DNA of 64,000 nt from Ascaphus truei (taxonomy: Eukaryota > Chordata > Amphibia > Anura > Ascaphidae): the NCBI GenBank assembly GCA_036426205.1, contig CM071567.1:289455385-289519384 (forward strand), given 5' to 3'. Positions within the stretch are counted from its first letter, which is position 1. Each line of letters opens with the position of its first letter. A model generated the notes under the pieces. It did no database searches. It was not told where the DNA came from and saw only the letters and a list, made by a program, of their open reading frames with translations. Shown here piece by piece: positions 1 through 11,860 of the stretch. Position numbers and translations under genes: made by a program.

Positions 1-720
1 TGTTTTTTGCTCAGTAAGCACTATGGGCCTTATTCAGAAAGCCTCGATAAGGCCCTTCTCGAGCACTTATCGACCAAAATGGCTACTCGTATTCAGATAG
101 CCTCGATAAGTGCTCGATAACGGCCTGTATCGACGCAAAATTTTATCGCTATCAAAAATTCGCCGACTGAGCAGCGATCAGCCCCTTATCGACCATTTTC
201 GGATGGTTGATAAACTCGCGCGATTCAGAGACCCGCGAGTCGGCTGTTGCGGCATATCTCAGCCCATCGCAGCCCTAAAAGGCGGTCTTCTCCCCAAATC
301 CAATTCACCACAAATTTTTTGGGCAATTGGTGGGGAGATGCCTCGATGAGCAGCGATGTGTCAGGACTTAGAAAAAATCAGGCCCCTTTCCTGCCTCCGA
401 TTGATGTCGGGGGTCTCCGGAGCTGATAGCCATTAATAGCAGCTCCGGACCCCCCCGGCACGCATCCTAGGCAGGAAACATGCATGTACAGCAACTTCAT
501 TACCTTAGCGGCTAACCGCTAAAGCAATGAAGGGGTTAAACACCCGTGCCAAGCTTACTGTAAGAAACATACAATACAATACATTGGCTAGCAGGGGTGG
601 GTGAAGGGGGAATTTGGCCCTTAGTGGCTGTTTAGGCATTGCGGGGGGGTTGCGGGGGGAGTTAACTCCATCATTACCTTAGCGGTTAATACTGCTAAGG
701 TAATAAAGGGGTTAACCCAA
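1..720. repeat. Unclassified repeat-like DNA with short hairpins
   Basis: No credible coding frame. The first 230 bases are unusually dense in TATCGA/TCGATA words. Two similar hairpins occur at about 495-532 and 673-704; both are built on an ATTACCTTAGCGG arm and both are followed by AAGGGGTTAA. This suggests a degraded duplicated repeat unit, but I cannot name the family. Confidence 0.35.
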
Positions 721-1379
721 CCGCTACCCACCCGCAAGGTCTAAACACCCATCCTTAAGGCTAATAATAATAATATGGGCATGATAAGCCTCTATAGCAC
801 TCAATGGGTACCCTAATCCCAATACAGTAATACACAAGACACACAATAATAAAATGTAACTATACTCCAAAAAATCACACGTCACTAAATACAAACAGTA
901 GCCAGCTAATCCAATCAATACAATCAATAGCAACATCAACAATTAATTAATTAAACCATTAACCAATCTAAACAATTAATTCCGAAACCAACTCAAAATG
1001 AATAGTAACACTAACCAATGTAAACAATGAATTACTCCAACATTAATGAATTTAAACAGTTAAATAGAAAGAAAGAAATTCTAACAATCTCTGAAGTAAC
1101 CATAAAACACATTAGCTAACATAATATAACATTAAATACAAACGAACACCAATCACAAACCTTTAATTACATTAAGCATGAAAAAACAAACAATGACATC
1201 CACATAATATATGAAATGCCAAAAAGCAACACCAATACTAAGCGAGAAATGCCCCCCAAATATTGTCAAAATAATGTATTAATCTGTACCCTAAAGAGGT
1301 ACCGATTAATATATTATCAGTCAATGTGCCACCCCCCAAAAAATCAAAAAACACATCCAAAAATTAAACCTGTAACCTG
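721..1379. other. AT-rich DNA, nothing recognised
   Basis: Simple AT-rich sequence with many AATTAATTA-type words. Short reading frames here show no family features. I see no gene or clear repeat boundary. Confidence 0.4.
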
Positions 1380-1690
1380 TGACGTCACATTTACCCTCAA
1401 AATGGTTAAAAGCCACCTGATTGACTGTTAAAACCATGTGCAGACTTTAATTTTTTTTTTTGGCCGTGACGTCACTTAAAGGGAATGATGCCAGCCAATC
1501 AGAAGGGCTGTGCTTCATTTGCCTTTAAGATGACGTCACGAAGCCGACGTCAGATGGTATTTCAGCCAATCAGATCGTGGGAACAAATTCCACACTCTGA
1601 TTGGCTGAACTACCTTGTGACACAGCGGCCATCTTGGATTTAGTGACATCATGTTAAAGGGAAATTAAGCACAGCCATTCTGATTGTTCT
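1380..1690. repeat. Nested inverted repeat with TGACGTCA and CCAAT motifs
   Basis: An outer pair of arms (about 1495-1539 and 1643-1686) encloses an inner pair (about 1563-1580 and 1591-1609) built on AGCCAATCAGA / TCTGATTGGCT. CRE-like palindromes GTGACGTCAC occur near 1380, 1466 and 1530. The nested symmetry suggests a palindromic MITE. CCAAT and CRE motifs could give it regulatory activity, but no gene lies next to it. Confidence 0.5.
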
Positions 1691-1965
1691 TCCTCAGAAG
1701 CATTAGGAAGTCCAAAATCATGAACCGAAGACCGCCATTTGTAATTAGGAGACTACTTTGAAGTGGAAAACCGCAACTGAAGACTAATGTCCGTGCTGTG
1801 TGACACTGGTAAGTTGCTTTATTTAGACTTCAAAGACCATAGCCTATATGTTTTTAGGAAAATAGTAAATAAAGCTGCACACCAAATTAAATAACAAAAA
1901 TACTTGCAACGACCGGTGCTCCTGGTTCAGGGATATCTGCCTAAAGAATCCAGTATATAGGATAA

Positions 1966-2291
1966 GGCCTCGGGCACGGTGCCTCAGGCCGCGCCGATCC
2001 ATGCTCCCGCTCTGCCTCGCCTGCTCAAACTGGTGCTTTTTTGTGTCCTGGCAGTGAGCGCGCTTTGGGGGCGGGCGGAGGCGTGGCTAGTCCCTCGCTC
2101 CCATTGGATGTTTGCGGTCACGTGACTGCTCCCCTGAGCGCCGAAATTTAAACTTGCTTGTCTGCTGAAATTTTCTGAGCCTCCGCACGCATGCGGAAGC
2201 GGCTGCTAAAGCCGCGCTGATCACAGATGAAGGGGGTAAGTTCATCTGCTCAGCGCGGTTCGGCGGGGTCTGTTGGACTATGTCCCAGGCC
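1966..2291. mobile_element. Harbinger-like MITE, copy A
   Basis: A 326-bp GC-rich element begins GGCCTCGGG and ends CCCAGGCC, flanked by TAA on both sides (1963-1965 and 2292-2294). The 3-bp TWA target duplication and short inverted ends fit PIF/Harbinger MITEs. It shares interior segments with the copy at 8547, including AATTTAAACTTGC and GCATGCGGAAG. It sits between two copies of a GGTGCTCCTGGTTCAGG motif (about 1917 and 2574), so it probably landed inside another repeat. Confidence 0.65.
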
Positions 2292-2641
2292 TAAGAAGTG
2301 ATGATCCAGGGCACATCGGCTTTTTTTCAAAATGTAATGTTGCACAAAAGACACAGTGTCTTTAAGTATGTAACAGACAATAAAAAAACACCCCCAGTGT
2401 CTCTCTCTCACCTTCCCCCCAGTGTCTCTCTCTCACCACCCCCCCTAAATAATCTTGCTCCCTCCCAAGGGGGCGCGCCCCCCAGTTTGCGCAACGCTGC
2501 AATCGTGGATGTACTGCACACCTAAGCAATGCTAATAAATGCAAAATAAATAGTGATACTTGCGCACAAACACTGGTGCTCCTGGTTCAGGAATAGCCTA
2601 TCTGTTGCAGTCCAATAACATGGAAAAAGAGATGAACCAGC

Positions 2642-2813
2642 GCTCCACGGATTTCAATATAAGGAATTTATTAAGTCAGAATATACGACGTTTTGGCCAT
2701 AGCAAGGCCTTTATCAAGTGACTTTTCATGCCAGTCACTTGATAAAGGCCTTGCTATGGCTGAAACGTCGTATATTCTGACTTAATAAATTCTTTATATT
2801 GAAATCCGTGGAG
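2642..2813. repeat. Penelope-type inverted repeat with hammerhead-like motif
   Basis: Two near-perfect arms of about 80 bp (2642-2722 and 2734-2813) are separated by 11 bp. The right arm holds TTGATAAAG, a short GGCC/GGCT stem and TGAAACGTCG (about 2738-2769), which is the layout of a degraded hammerhead ribozyme as found in Penelope-like elements. The left arm carries the same on the other strand. No coding part remains. Confidence 0.55.
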
Positions 2814-2844
2814 CCCTGGATTATCTCTTTTTCTACTTCTCAGA

Positions 2845-4385
2845 AAAGGACACTGAACCACTGGCTTCCAGACAGTGCATTGAGGATCTCTTCTATCCAT
2901 GGCAGAGTGTCCTGGTCTGGGACTATATGACTGTTTAGTGTCCGGAAATATACGCACATGCGGACTCACCCATTCTTCTTGCGTACCACCACGATCGGAG
3001 AGATATAGGGGCTATGGGATTCGGTCACGATGCCGCCCCTCATCTCTTTGAGCGATACATCTGGAACACTCCCGGAATGGCATGGTATCATTCAGCCGGA
3101 TCGTGTGTTGGGCATTCTTACTGCAGCCCACGACCATCTCACTTGTGGAGAACACCTCCCAGTCTCCTCCAATCTGGCACCTAGCCGTTTCTTCCAGGCT
3201 GCTGACTGGGTCGATTCCCCGAAGTCAAACTGCAACCCGGCACGTTCGTCTTGCACGGTAGCAGCGTTCACATGAGCCAGAATTTCCACAGGGGTAACCG
3301 GATATATCCGACCCAGTCTTTGACCGACGACAAATGGCATAGAGTAAGGAGAGAGGTTCTGGATGTTCACCTTGATCTTCCCAGGAATCAAGGATTTCCA
3401 CTCTCTTATTTCTGGCACTATCTTGTACCCTCTAAGGGTGTCTTCTTCAGGTTTGCTCTCTAGGGAGAAGTACCAGTCAACCTTGTCCAGGCCAGTATAG
3501 CAGCATACAACGTCCATGTACTTTACTCACCCTGGTGGAATCTCGATCAACCCCGCTGCGTGATTGAAGAGTTGACCATATTCCTCTTGGGCAGCAACCC
3601 TATAGCACTCTTCATTGAGTATGGGATGGATTCGTCGAGAGGATAGGGGTAGTTTTCCCACCTCTGTAAATAATCTCGGATCACTGCCCGCACCACATCA
3701 GTGTTGGTCCCCAATATGATTGGGGAACTTGGATATTCCAATACGGTGGGTCTTGTTAGTGTTCAGTTGCGGTATATTCAACCATACTTGTACCACACCG
3801 TCAATGGGGTAGTCTTCATTGCTAAGACCCCGCAGCTTCACCTTCACCGCCAACTGCATAGGCAGATTTTTCAGATGCTGGTCGCAGAATGGCCGGTAGA
3901 TATTGGTCACCTGTGACCCGGTATCCAGCAAGTCCGAGGAGTATATACCTTCCATGAGGACTCTTATGATTGCTGTTGGTCCCACTCAACTGTAGGCATC
4001 CGATTGAGGTGCTTCATCAGGGTACGACACTGGGGTGCTCTCCAAGGACTTGGAGGGTGTTTCCGTCGGCTGCACCATGAGTAGTGGATGTCCTGGACTT
4101 CGGGCAGTCCCTAGAGAAGTAACCTCCTGTCCACAGTTGTAGCAGAAGTTATTTTGGTTTATGGTGGCCCTGGGTGTAGGAGTTGCTCTCCGGGGCATCC
4201 GAGATGCGGAAACACGTGCCTTACCAGGGCAATTGTCCTCAATGCTTTCTGACTCCTTGGGCTTTGGGGCCGACGCCCCTTTGGTTTCCTCCTTACGGGG
4301 TTCTTTAGACTTCTTGGGGTATGGAAGTGAAACTGAACTTCCTGTTTCCTTATGTGGCTCATCAATTCCATGAAGCTAGGGGATG
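2845..4385 (-). pseudogene. Ty3/Gypsy gag-pol remnant (CCHC, protease, RT start)
   Basis: Reading leftwards, broken frames give a gag C-terminal piece (about 4371-4160), a degraded zinc knuckle (CYNCGQ, near 4140), an aspartic protease (LLDTGSQVTNIY, near 3935-3900), the linker between protease and RT (3517-3092) and the start of RT ([24 protein letters not shown]; about 2995-2845). Order and wording match the Gypsy element at 55.1-56.6 kb closely, so it is the same lineage. The frame shifts several times, and everything after RT motif 2 is missing. It is a dead 5' pol fragment. Confidence 0.8.
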
Positions 4386-4871
4386 TTGCGGCCTATAAAC
4401 CAGGATACTCACAGTGGCATAGCCCCTCGCAAGACAATACAGCAGTAAATATACACGCTTGGTACTATATTGGAATATTTACTGAACATATGATTAACAC
4501 AGTACAACTACATAACACAATATTAACAATATTAACCACATGGAGTATCCCCACAGTACTTGAGGTGCGGTGGCACCAGTGTCCCAATTGCCCAGTGTCC
4601 GTCCCACAACGTCAGTCCCCACCCAATGCACAGCCCCTGCGGCTGTTGGGACTTGTAGTCCCCTGGCGAAGCCTAACCAATTGTTGCCGCACTACCTATA
4701 CACTGTGCATGCACGGGATGTCAATCGCGTATGCGTGACTTTCCAAGATAGCCACCGCGGAGCTCCGGCGACTCGGTCGCCCGCCTGCAGTCCCGGCAGC
4801 TCAGCAGCAATCTCACCATCCCCCACACCCTCATCGGAGGTAGGGGGAACAAAGGGGGGAACCTGGCTACA
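4386..4871 (-). repeat. Partial Gypsy LTR joined to the pol remnant
   Basis: On the minus strand this begins TGTAGCCAGGT at 4871, the same first 11 bases as the Gypsy LTR at 59713. It lies on the 5' side of the minus-strand gag-pol remnant, as a 5' LTR should. A GGGGACTACAAGTCCCA motif at about 4643-4668 recalls promoter motifs in the other LTRs. I could not find the inner LTR end or a primer-binding site, so the junction with gag is probably deleted. Confidence 0.5.
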
Positions 4872-6579
4872 ATTGGTTGTTAGTATTATTTAGTATAAAG
4901 CATACTTATTGCTGTCTATAAACAGATATAAGGGCAAAAAATAAGAGCTCCTGAATAATTCAGTAAGGTCTGCTGGTACGTGGCACCTGTAGTTATTTTA
5001 GGGGTGCCACAACACCCGTTCTGAAAAGGCAAAAGATGGAAAATGCAATTTGTAGAAATCAAAGCTTAGAAAAGGCTTTTAATTAAAACACCAGGGAATT
5101 GTTGTAGTGTAAAGTGTATATGTTGATGAGTCCTCACAACAAACACAGGCTATTTCTATACAGCACAGTTTTCATGAAATAAAAATAGCAAAAAATGTAT
5201 TCATCCCATAAATTATCCATAGATTTAGTTTTTTTTTATTTACATCTATTAAACATGGCAAACACTATGCTTTGTAATACTGCTGGATCTTATGTTCTGG
5301 TCTATTATGGCATCCAGGCTCTTCTGCTGAGAGAAGCATTTTTCTTTAATGCAGTTTATGGTGCAGTACGTAAGTAAATCATTGAACGCTGTAGAAGAAG
5401 ATTAATGCAAGTCATGAATCTTTCAAAATGGTAAGGTACAAAGAGAATATATTCCCCCGTACATCTTAAAACTAATGTTTACCTGATGAAAATAATTTCT
5501 TTACTTCTTGAATTAGTAGAGGGCTATGAATTTCATCTCCCTGATTTGAGTATTCAGTTACTAGAGCTGTCAGGTTCACATTTTGCCACTAGCATATTTC
5601 TAATTGAATTATTACTTTAACCCTGTTAGTGCCAGAGCTCGCTGCATACAATGTGGTGCAATGACTGGGTTAAAATTAGTGCACAGCAGTTAAATTGCTC
5701 AAATGTGCATGCGGGCTATTTTATTGAAATGGAGCCAAGAAAAAAAATGTAATTGCCATTTTATACTGTTCATTATCTAATAATACAGGCTTCACATTTC
5801 AGAAAAAAATGTACCTGGTGCAAATTTGGAAAAGTAATGATGTAAAAACCAAACTGGGCAGTAAAAGATCACAGCATGGAAATTGTTCTCTGTTGCAATC
5901 TGGAAATAAAACAGTGAAAGGCATATTACGCTATGCTGTATGACCACAAGCGATTAGGAGAGATACCCAAAACGAAAGCTGCTAACCTATTATTTGGTTC
6001 CACTGTGTGCCAGCAATAAAGACTTCATTCAGAAAGCAGGGCAACGTGGTACGTGCTACACATCTTTAAATGCTTCATTTTATTGCCTGACTTCTCAACT
6101 AAGGCGATGCTCAGATGTGATTTTTGTTGAAATCATCAGTTTATCAACAATTAATAAAAAATGAACATCCTGCATATTGCTGAATCCTTTGAATGATGCC
6201 TCTAAGCTACATGTTTCATCTTCTGCACTGTATAATTCCTATTACATCAGTATGCAGCAACTCTTTCAGTAGGAGGTCCCTAGACACTGCAATTTTGTTC
6301 AGAAGATTTCTCCATCCACCTGCTGTACAGAATCATTACATAAAATCCAAGAGCAGATTGCTGTACAGCCATTAAAAGGGATCATTTATCACAAAAGATG
6401 CATGGCATTAACAATACACAAATGATGCAACACAGAATGGCTGGCCGAAAGACATTTGTAGTGTGCTATGTTGATTGCAATACACAGGCTTTATATTTTG
6501 ATCATTTTAACATGAAGTGAGGCACACATGATTTCATGATACTACTTTCTACTTACAATACATGAGTTATGTTCTATTC
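4872..6579. other. Quiet AT-rich DNA
   Basis: No coding frame with family features. A short inverted pair GTGGCACC/GGTGCCAC lies at about 4980-5011. Otherwise I see nothing to annotate. Confidence 0.4.
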
Positions 6580-6749
6580 CAGGGGTAGCCAACTCCAGTC
6601 CTCAAGGACAAACAGGTCCGGTATTAGAGATATTCCTGCTTCAGCACAGGGGGCTCAATCAGTGGCTCAGTCTACTACTGTGCTGAAGCAGGGATATTCT
6701 GAAAACAGACCTGTTGATGACCCTTGAGAACTGGAGTTGACCACCTCTG
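6580..6749. mobile_element. hAT-type MITE
   Basis: A 170-bp element starts CAGGGGTAGCCAACTCCAG and ends CTGGAGTTGACCACCTCTG, long inverted ends of hAT type. The flanking 8-mers TTCTATTC (6572-6579) and TTGTATTC (6750-6757) match at 7 of 8, as expected for an aged hAT target duplication. The interior is itself partly palindromic around the CTGCTTCAGCACAG words. Confidence 0.8.
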
Positions 6750-8077
6750 TTGTATTCTATAACCAAGATTATGTTATGCTTTTCATTCTTGCATCATTAA
6801 TTCTAAAGCCCCTACTGTATGTCCAATCCACAGCTGCATTGATCCTTGAAAAATGCTAATACTAGGTCTTAGTAAAATCAATGGTACAGAAACTGCAAGT
6901 TATCTGCCTACACTACATTTTTAAATGTGATTGGTTAGTCATGGATCACACAGAAAATAGATATGTATATTGGAACATAAATACATTGTGTCTACTAATG
7001 GAGCTACATAATACAGTATATTACTGGGCAATATAAAGTGTGATTACATCATGCATATACTGACCCAGCAATACTATATGACTAGTCAACATTTATAGCT
7101 ATTGGTATATTTTAATGAGTTAGTTTTTAACATTAAGCGATACTTTGGTACAAGATAGTTTGGAGCATCAGATATGTTATACAGTAAGTAAGTGTAATAT
7201 ATGGGGACAGATTTAATAAACTGCACTACTAAACATAAAACTAGCACATAGGCTTACAATGTTAAAACTAGGCCAGTTACTCCTAATTCGCAGATTTAAA
7301 ATACAAAAGACTATTTAGGATATTATTTAATATTATGCAGCAATACAAAATGCTGAATGTTATTACTATCATTGATTTACTAATTTCCTCTAGCTATAAA
7401 CAAACAAACCCTAATGACATGAGAATTGCTACATTGCTGGTTCTCAGAAGTTTGCCCGATTAGAGTTGGCAGGAATTAAAGTACTGTACTCCTAGGAGGC
7501 AAAATATAATTAAAAGTATTTTTTGAAACCATGCTAGATGTCTCAAAACACAGATCTCTTACATACTTGCGGCCTGATATCTATTGCTGGACGTATAACA
7601 AATACACTTGGCCTGTCTAAACAATAAAAGGCTTCCTATGAGTATGGAAGCAGAGTGATGCTTCAACTACTAATTAAGAGCTAATTGTTCAGCTGGTAGA
7701 AAATACCTCAGTTGCATTTGCACTATTTGATCTATAATACCATATAAAAATGTAAAAAAAAGTGTCAAATCAATATACAATATTTTGTTATATGTATGAA
7801 GTTTCCAAAAACTATTACAAAGTTGCAACATACAGTTCTAGCAAGTACTACATTTATTAAAGCTTAATTTGAAAATGTGTAATAGATGTTCCAATAATAA
7901 CTTTTTGAGGCTCTAATTCAAAGTTCATATTTTCTTTTCGTCATACAGGCAATGATAAAATCTGCATTATTTGGATGTGATGCTAGCATTATCTTGACAT
8001 AATAATTTAGGATGCTAGCTCTGGTGTGATCATAATTTGCAAGAGGTTCTATCTGTTTCGCTTTTAAGAGACTAAAC
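6750..8077. other. Quiet AT-rich DNA
   Basis: No supported gene, LTR or MITE boundary seen. Only scattered short stop-interrupted frames. Confidence 0.4.
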
Positions 8078-8250
8078 CAGTGGTGACAAACTCACTTCGT
8101 ATGATTAGATTTAATTGTACGTCATTCGGGCCATACATACCCTATATTTTGCAAATACACAAGTAATACATAGTAGTACGGTTGTATGCTAGATTCATGC
8201 TCCCCTCCTCACCTGCTTCCTGCTTCTCCCCCACTCCCATTTATCTCACT

Positions 8251-8420
8251 CTTCACCCTTTCTCTCTCACTCTTCACCTTTCTCTTTCACTCTTCACCTT
8301 TCTCTCTCACTCTTCACCTTTCTCTCTCACTCTTCACCTTTCTCTCTCACTCTTCACCTTTCTCTCTCACTCTTCGCTCTTCTCTCTCACTCTTCGCCCT
8401 TCTCTCTCACTCTTCACCCT
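8251..8420 (+). repeat. 20-bp CT-rich minisatellite
   Basis: About eight tandem copies of a 20-base unit, TCTCTCTCACTCTTCACCTT, with small changes. Long frames through it encode only S/L/F-rich repeats and are not genes. Confidence 0.85.
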
Positions 8421-8546
8421 TTTCTCCCTTCTCTCTTTCTTTCTCCCCTTCTCTCTGACTGTCCCCTCACTCTCTCTTTCTTTTCCCCTCCACTCTCCTA
8501 CTCTCCTCCCCTCCACTCTCGTACTACCCCTCCCCTCCGTCTCTTA

Positions 8547-8957
8547 GGCCTCGCACCTGGTGAAGGGTAGAGCGCTGAGCAGCGCTGAGCAGCGCTGCCG
8601 CTCATGCTCTCCTGCTCAAGCAGGAGCTTTTTTGTGTCCCTGCATGAGCGTCAGCGTGCGTGCTTGTAAAGCTGTGTGGGAGCCGGACGGGAGGCGGGGC
8701 GGCAGGCGGGGCTAGTGCACCACGTCACGGCGCCGACGTCACGGACTGCCATTGGCTTTTGGCAGTCACGAGACGGGCCCTCCGCTTCCCTCAGCGGCAA
8801 AATTTAAACTTGCCTGTGTCCTGCATTTCCACACGCCTCCGCATGCATGCGGAAGTGTGCGGAAGCGGCTCCTAAAGTCGCGCTGATTACAGATGCAGGG
8901 GGTAAGTGCATCTGCTCAGCGTGGCTCAGCACGGTCTTTTTGACCATGGCCCTGGCC
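8547..8957. mobile_element. Harbinger-like MITE, copy B
   Basis: A 411-bp element begins GGCCTCGCACC and ends GGCCCTGGCC, flanked by TTA on both sides (8544-8546 and 8958-8960). It shares interior GC-rich segments with copy A, including AATTTAAACTTGC, GCATGCGGAAG and CAGCACGGTCT. The 3-bp duplication supports PIF/Harbinger mobilisation. Confidence 0.65.
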
Positions 8958-9261
8958 TTACTCTCCTCCCCCGCTCTCTCTTACTCTCCCCCTCCTCCCT
9001 CTCTCTCTTTTTAACTATTCAATTGCACAGGATTCTAAAAATATTACTTACCCTAAACAGCAGGCCGGCTCGTCCTATGCTGCACCCCTGGTCCTGATCT
9101 ACAGGTGAGACAAAAGCGTTCAACAGGCCGCATTTGGCCTGCGGGCCTTATCTTTGACAGCCCTGTTTTAAACCAAACTGGGTGGAAAAGGAGAGGACTA
9201 GACAGATAGGAAAATTCATTTTTTTCAAACTTGTGTTGTCTCCCAAGATAATGATACAAAT

Positions 9262-9660
9262 AACTTAGTTTATTTATTTGTATTTAATTATTTTTAAAAA
9301 ATTACCAGGAAGTAATACATTGAGAGACACTTCTCAGTTTCAAGTATGTCCTGGGGACAGATTTATATGATAATAAATCATAACACATTATATTCACAGA
9401 CATGTCATGGACAGTAAGGATGTTATGGGCGTATTTAACAGAAAATTAATGGTTACAGATAAGATTAAAATGTGAGGCAGCTAGAGTCTTGAAAGAACTT
9501 AGACTGGTGGTGGATGTGAGAGTCTCTGAAAGGTTCTTCCAGTCATGAGGTACACGGTAACAGAAGGAGGAGCGACCAGATTCTGTATTGAACCTTGGGA
9601 CCGTGAATTGTCTTTTGGAGTTTTTAGTTGTGTAACAGTTACGGGATTATTACTTTGAGG
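9262..9660 (-). mobile_element. L2/CR1-type LINE 3' end
   Basis: Minus-strand remnant of the LINE family found better preserved at 12473-13198. It shares the tail ATTACTTCCTGGTAA and the words for ACTGGTGGTGGATGTGAGAGTCTCTG. It ends in an A/T-rich ATAAATAAATA-type tail at the left edge. It is 5'-truncated with no usable frame. Confidence 0.65.
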
Positions 9661-10379
9661 GATCTTGTACAAATAAATAATAGTGCCATATTCTCAGCTA
9701 CCTCCAAAAGGGAGCCTAAAAGAAGTACTATAGTATGAGTTCCCAGCTATAAAAGTCTGACACACTGTCTATGGGAAGTTGATTTATTTTTGTAAATAAA
9801 TATTAATATGTCAGTAATAAACAGGGCACAGGTATTTCTGTTTAAAATACAGATATTTCCAGGCCTATTTAATATGAATTAAAAGTCTTTTATATGTGGT
9901 CAGGGCCCCTGCTGTGTACATTTAAAGCATGAAATTATGCTCAGCTTCTGTAATAATGTCTTTCCTAGATCTGCTCAGCATATCAAACATACCATATGAC
10001 AAACTATAAGAGTTCCGTATAAGCACATTTCAGTATTTATGTGAAGTCTAAACACTATTACAAGCCGAATGCATGCCTACTTGCAAGTCTCCGATTTGCG
10101 GAAAAAACAAGCAGCTGAAATGCATGTATTTTTCCCCAACTAATCCTGAACTCATAAAATAAATATGCATGAGCCCCTAAAATACAGTATGCAAGCAAGT
10201 AGTGTATAGTGTTGATCGTTTACAAAAATGAAATTATATTATGCCACTGGTGGCTACTTGTCTGTCAACTGAGAATTCTGACCTCAAAATGGGTAGACAT
10301 ATGCTAGAGGGAATGTGTAACTAATAAATAACAAAATTGCAAGCAGTCACAATAAAGAGGTTTAGGGTTTACCCCTATG
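9661..10379. other. Quiet AT-rich DNA
   Basis: Nothing with coding or repeat-boundary support. Confidence 0.4.
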
Positions 10380-10965
10380 TGGCAACTAAAATCCTAATGC
10401 GCTCACTTATCCTATACTGCATTGACTTCCACCCCACCTGTCCGATCTTCAATCTTTTAAAAATGCCGCTGCCAGACTCATCTACCTCACTCACCGCTTC
10501 ACTTCTGCTGTAAATCCACTGGTCTCCCATATCCTAAATACATTTTAAACTCTAGCTCTTAGTTACAAATCTCTCAATGATGCTGTCCCCCTTACATCTC
10601 AGCCTCATCCCCTCCCCGTATGCCCTCATCCCCTCGCCCTCATCCCCTACACCCTAAACACCCCTTCCATTCTGCACACTATATCCGCTTCACCTCCTGC
10701 ATTATTACCTCTTCTCGTTCCCACCTACAATACTTCTCCTATGCTGCCCCCTCTCTCTGCAATTCCCTACCATGTACCATCTGACTCTCCCCAATTTTCA
10801 GACATTTAAACACTCTCTGAAAACTCACCTTTTTGAGGAAGCCTCCCTGGCATGCCCCTAACATCCACCTCCTCCTCCCCACACCCAAACTCTATTAGTA
10901 AATAGCTTTGACTATCGACAAAACTCCACGCTAGCACCCCCTAACATCCACACTCCCAAACATTA
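10380..10965 (+). mobile_element. LINE (L2/CR1-like) 3' remnant, left part
   Basis: Broken plus-strand frames contain AARLIYLTHRFT near 10464-10500 and a LFEEASL-type ending near 10830. Both resemble the C-terminal region of L2/CR1-type reverse transcriptase proteins. It appears to resume at 11466 with a typical TCTAGATTGTAAACTCTCATGAGCAGGGC tail, so a roughly 500-bp insert splits it. Confidence 0.45.
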
Positions 10966-11465
10966 ATGGGACAAGCTGTGCGGTTGTACCATACTTCATC
11001 CCGAGGCATTCTCCATCCCACAATGACCATTGGGCATCCCTTTAGGTTGGAAGAAAGGAGATTTCACCAGCATCAAAGGAAAGGGTTCTATACAGTAAGG
11101 GCAGTTAAAATGTGGAATTCATTACCCATGGAGACTGTGATGGCAGATACAATAGATTTGTTCAAAAAAAGATTGGACATCTTTTTAGGAATGAAAGGTA
11201 TACAGGGATATATCAAATAAGTAAACATGGGAAGAATGTTGATCCAGGGATTAATCTGATTGCCAATTCTTGGAGTCAGGAAGGAATTTATTTTTCCCCT
11301 TGTGAGATATCATTGGATGATATAACAATGTTTTTTTTTTGTTTTCCTTCGTCTGGATCAATAAGTAAGTATAGATATAGGATAAAGTATCTGTTGTCTA
11401 AATTTAGCATAGGTTGAACTTGATAGACGTACGTCTTTTTTCAACCTCATCTACTATGTAACTAT
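10966..11465 (+). repeat. Anuran-type dispersed repeat
   Basis: A short frame (RRFHQHQRKGFYTVRAV..MWNSLP, 10966-11220) is followed by a 3' part ending TTGAACTTGATAGACGTACG, a T-run, CAACCTCATC and TACTATGTAACTATG. I recognise this tail as a very common dispersed sequence in frog genomes. The frame resembles the C-terminus of a LINE protein. It interrupts the surrounding LINE remnant. I could not find target duplications. Confidence 0.5.
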
Positions 11466-11640
11466 GTGACAGACACTTTACCTTTTGTTTCAAAATTACC
11501 CCTTAGTCCCTCTAGATTGTAAACTCTCATGAGCAGGGCCCTCATTACCTTTTATACCTGTTTACACTTGTTTATCTTAATTTGTTCGTCATTCAGTTTA
11601 TGTAATTGATGTCACTCTGTACCCTTAGTTGTATTGTGCT
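11466..11640 (+). mobile_element. LINE 3' tail, right part
   Basis: Contains CTAGATTGTAAACTCTCATG and GCAGGGCCCTCATTACC, the standard tail wording of L2/CR1-type repeats also seen at 15.7 kb. It is the presumed continuation of 10380-10965. Confidence 0.5.
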
Positions 11641-11860
11641 GTTGAACAGGACCTCATACAGTTCCATGAGAACTTCAATATGTTCCACCCAAACATCAAC
11701 CTCAAACTTACCCATTCCCCGGATGAAGTATAGTATATTTCCTAGGCACAACCATTACCATAAAAACAACCAACTACAGACTTATGTACAGCGCAAACCT
11801 ACAGAGATCCAGCTATTTGAAGGACAGTTTCCACCCCACACGCACTAAGCATGCAACCAT

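Larger units (their letters stand above)
8078..9165. mobile_element. Possible hAT-like element containing nested repeats
   Basis: The left end CAGTGGTGACAAAC and right end CTTTGACAGCCCTG form imperfect inverted ends. The flanking 8-mers GACTAAAC and TTTTAAAC match at 5 of 8. The right end keeps GGCCTGCGGGCC, a word common in hAT MITEs of this type. The interior has since been filled by a 20-bp minisatellite and a Harbinger-like MITE. No transposase is visible. Confidence 0.4.

Noticed and set aside
1380..1560. CRE/CCAAT cluster as the promoter of a host gene
   Set aside because: No transcription unit or exon-like frame follows in either direction; the motifs lie in hairpin arms of a probable repeat.
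8182..8547. 121-codon frame rich in Ser/Leu/Phe
   Set aside because: It is the translation of a 20-bp CT-rich minisatellite.
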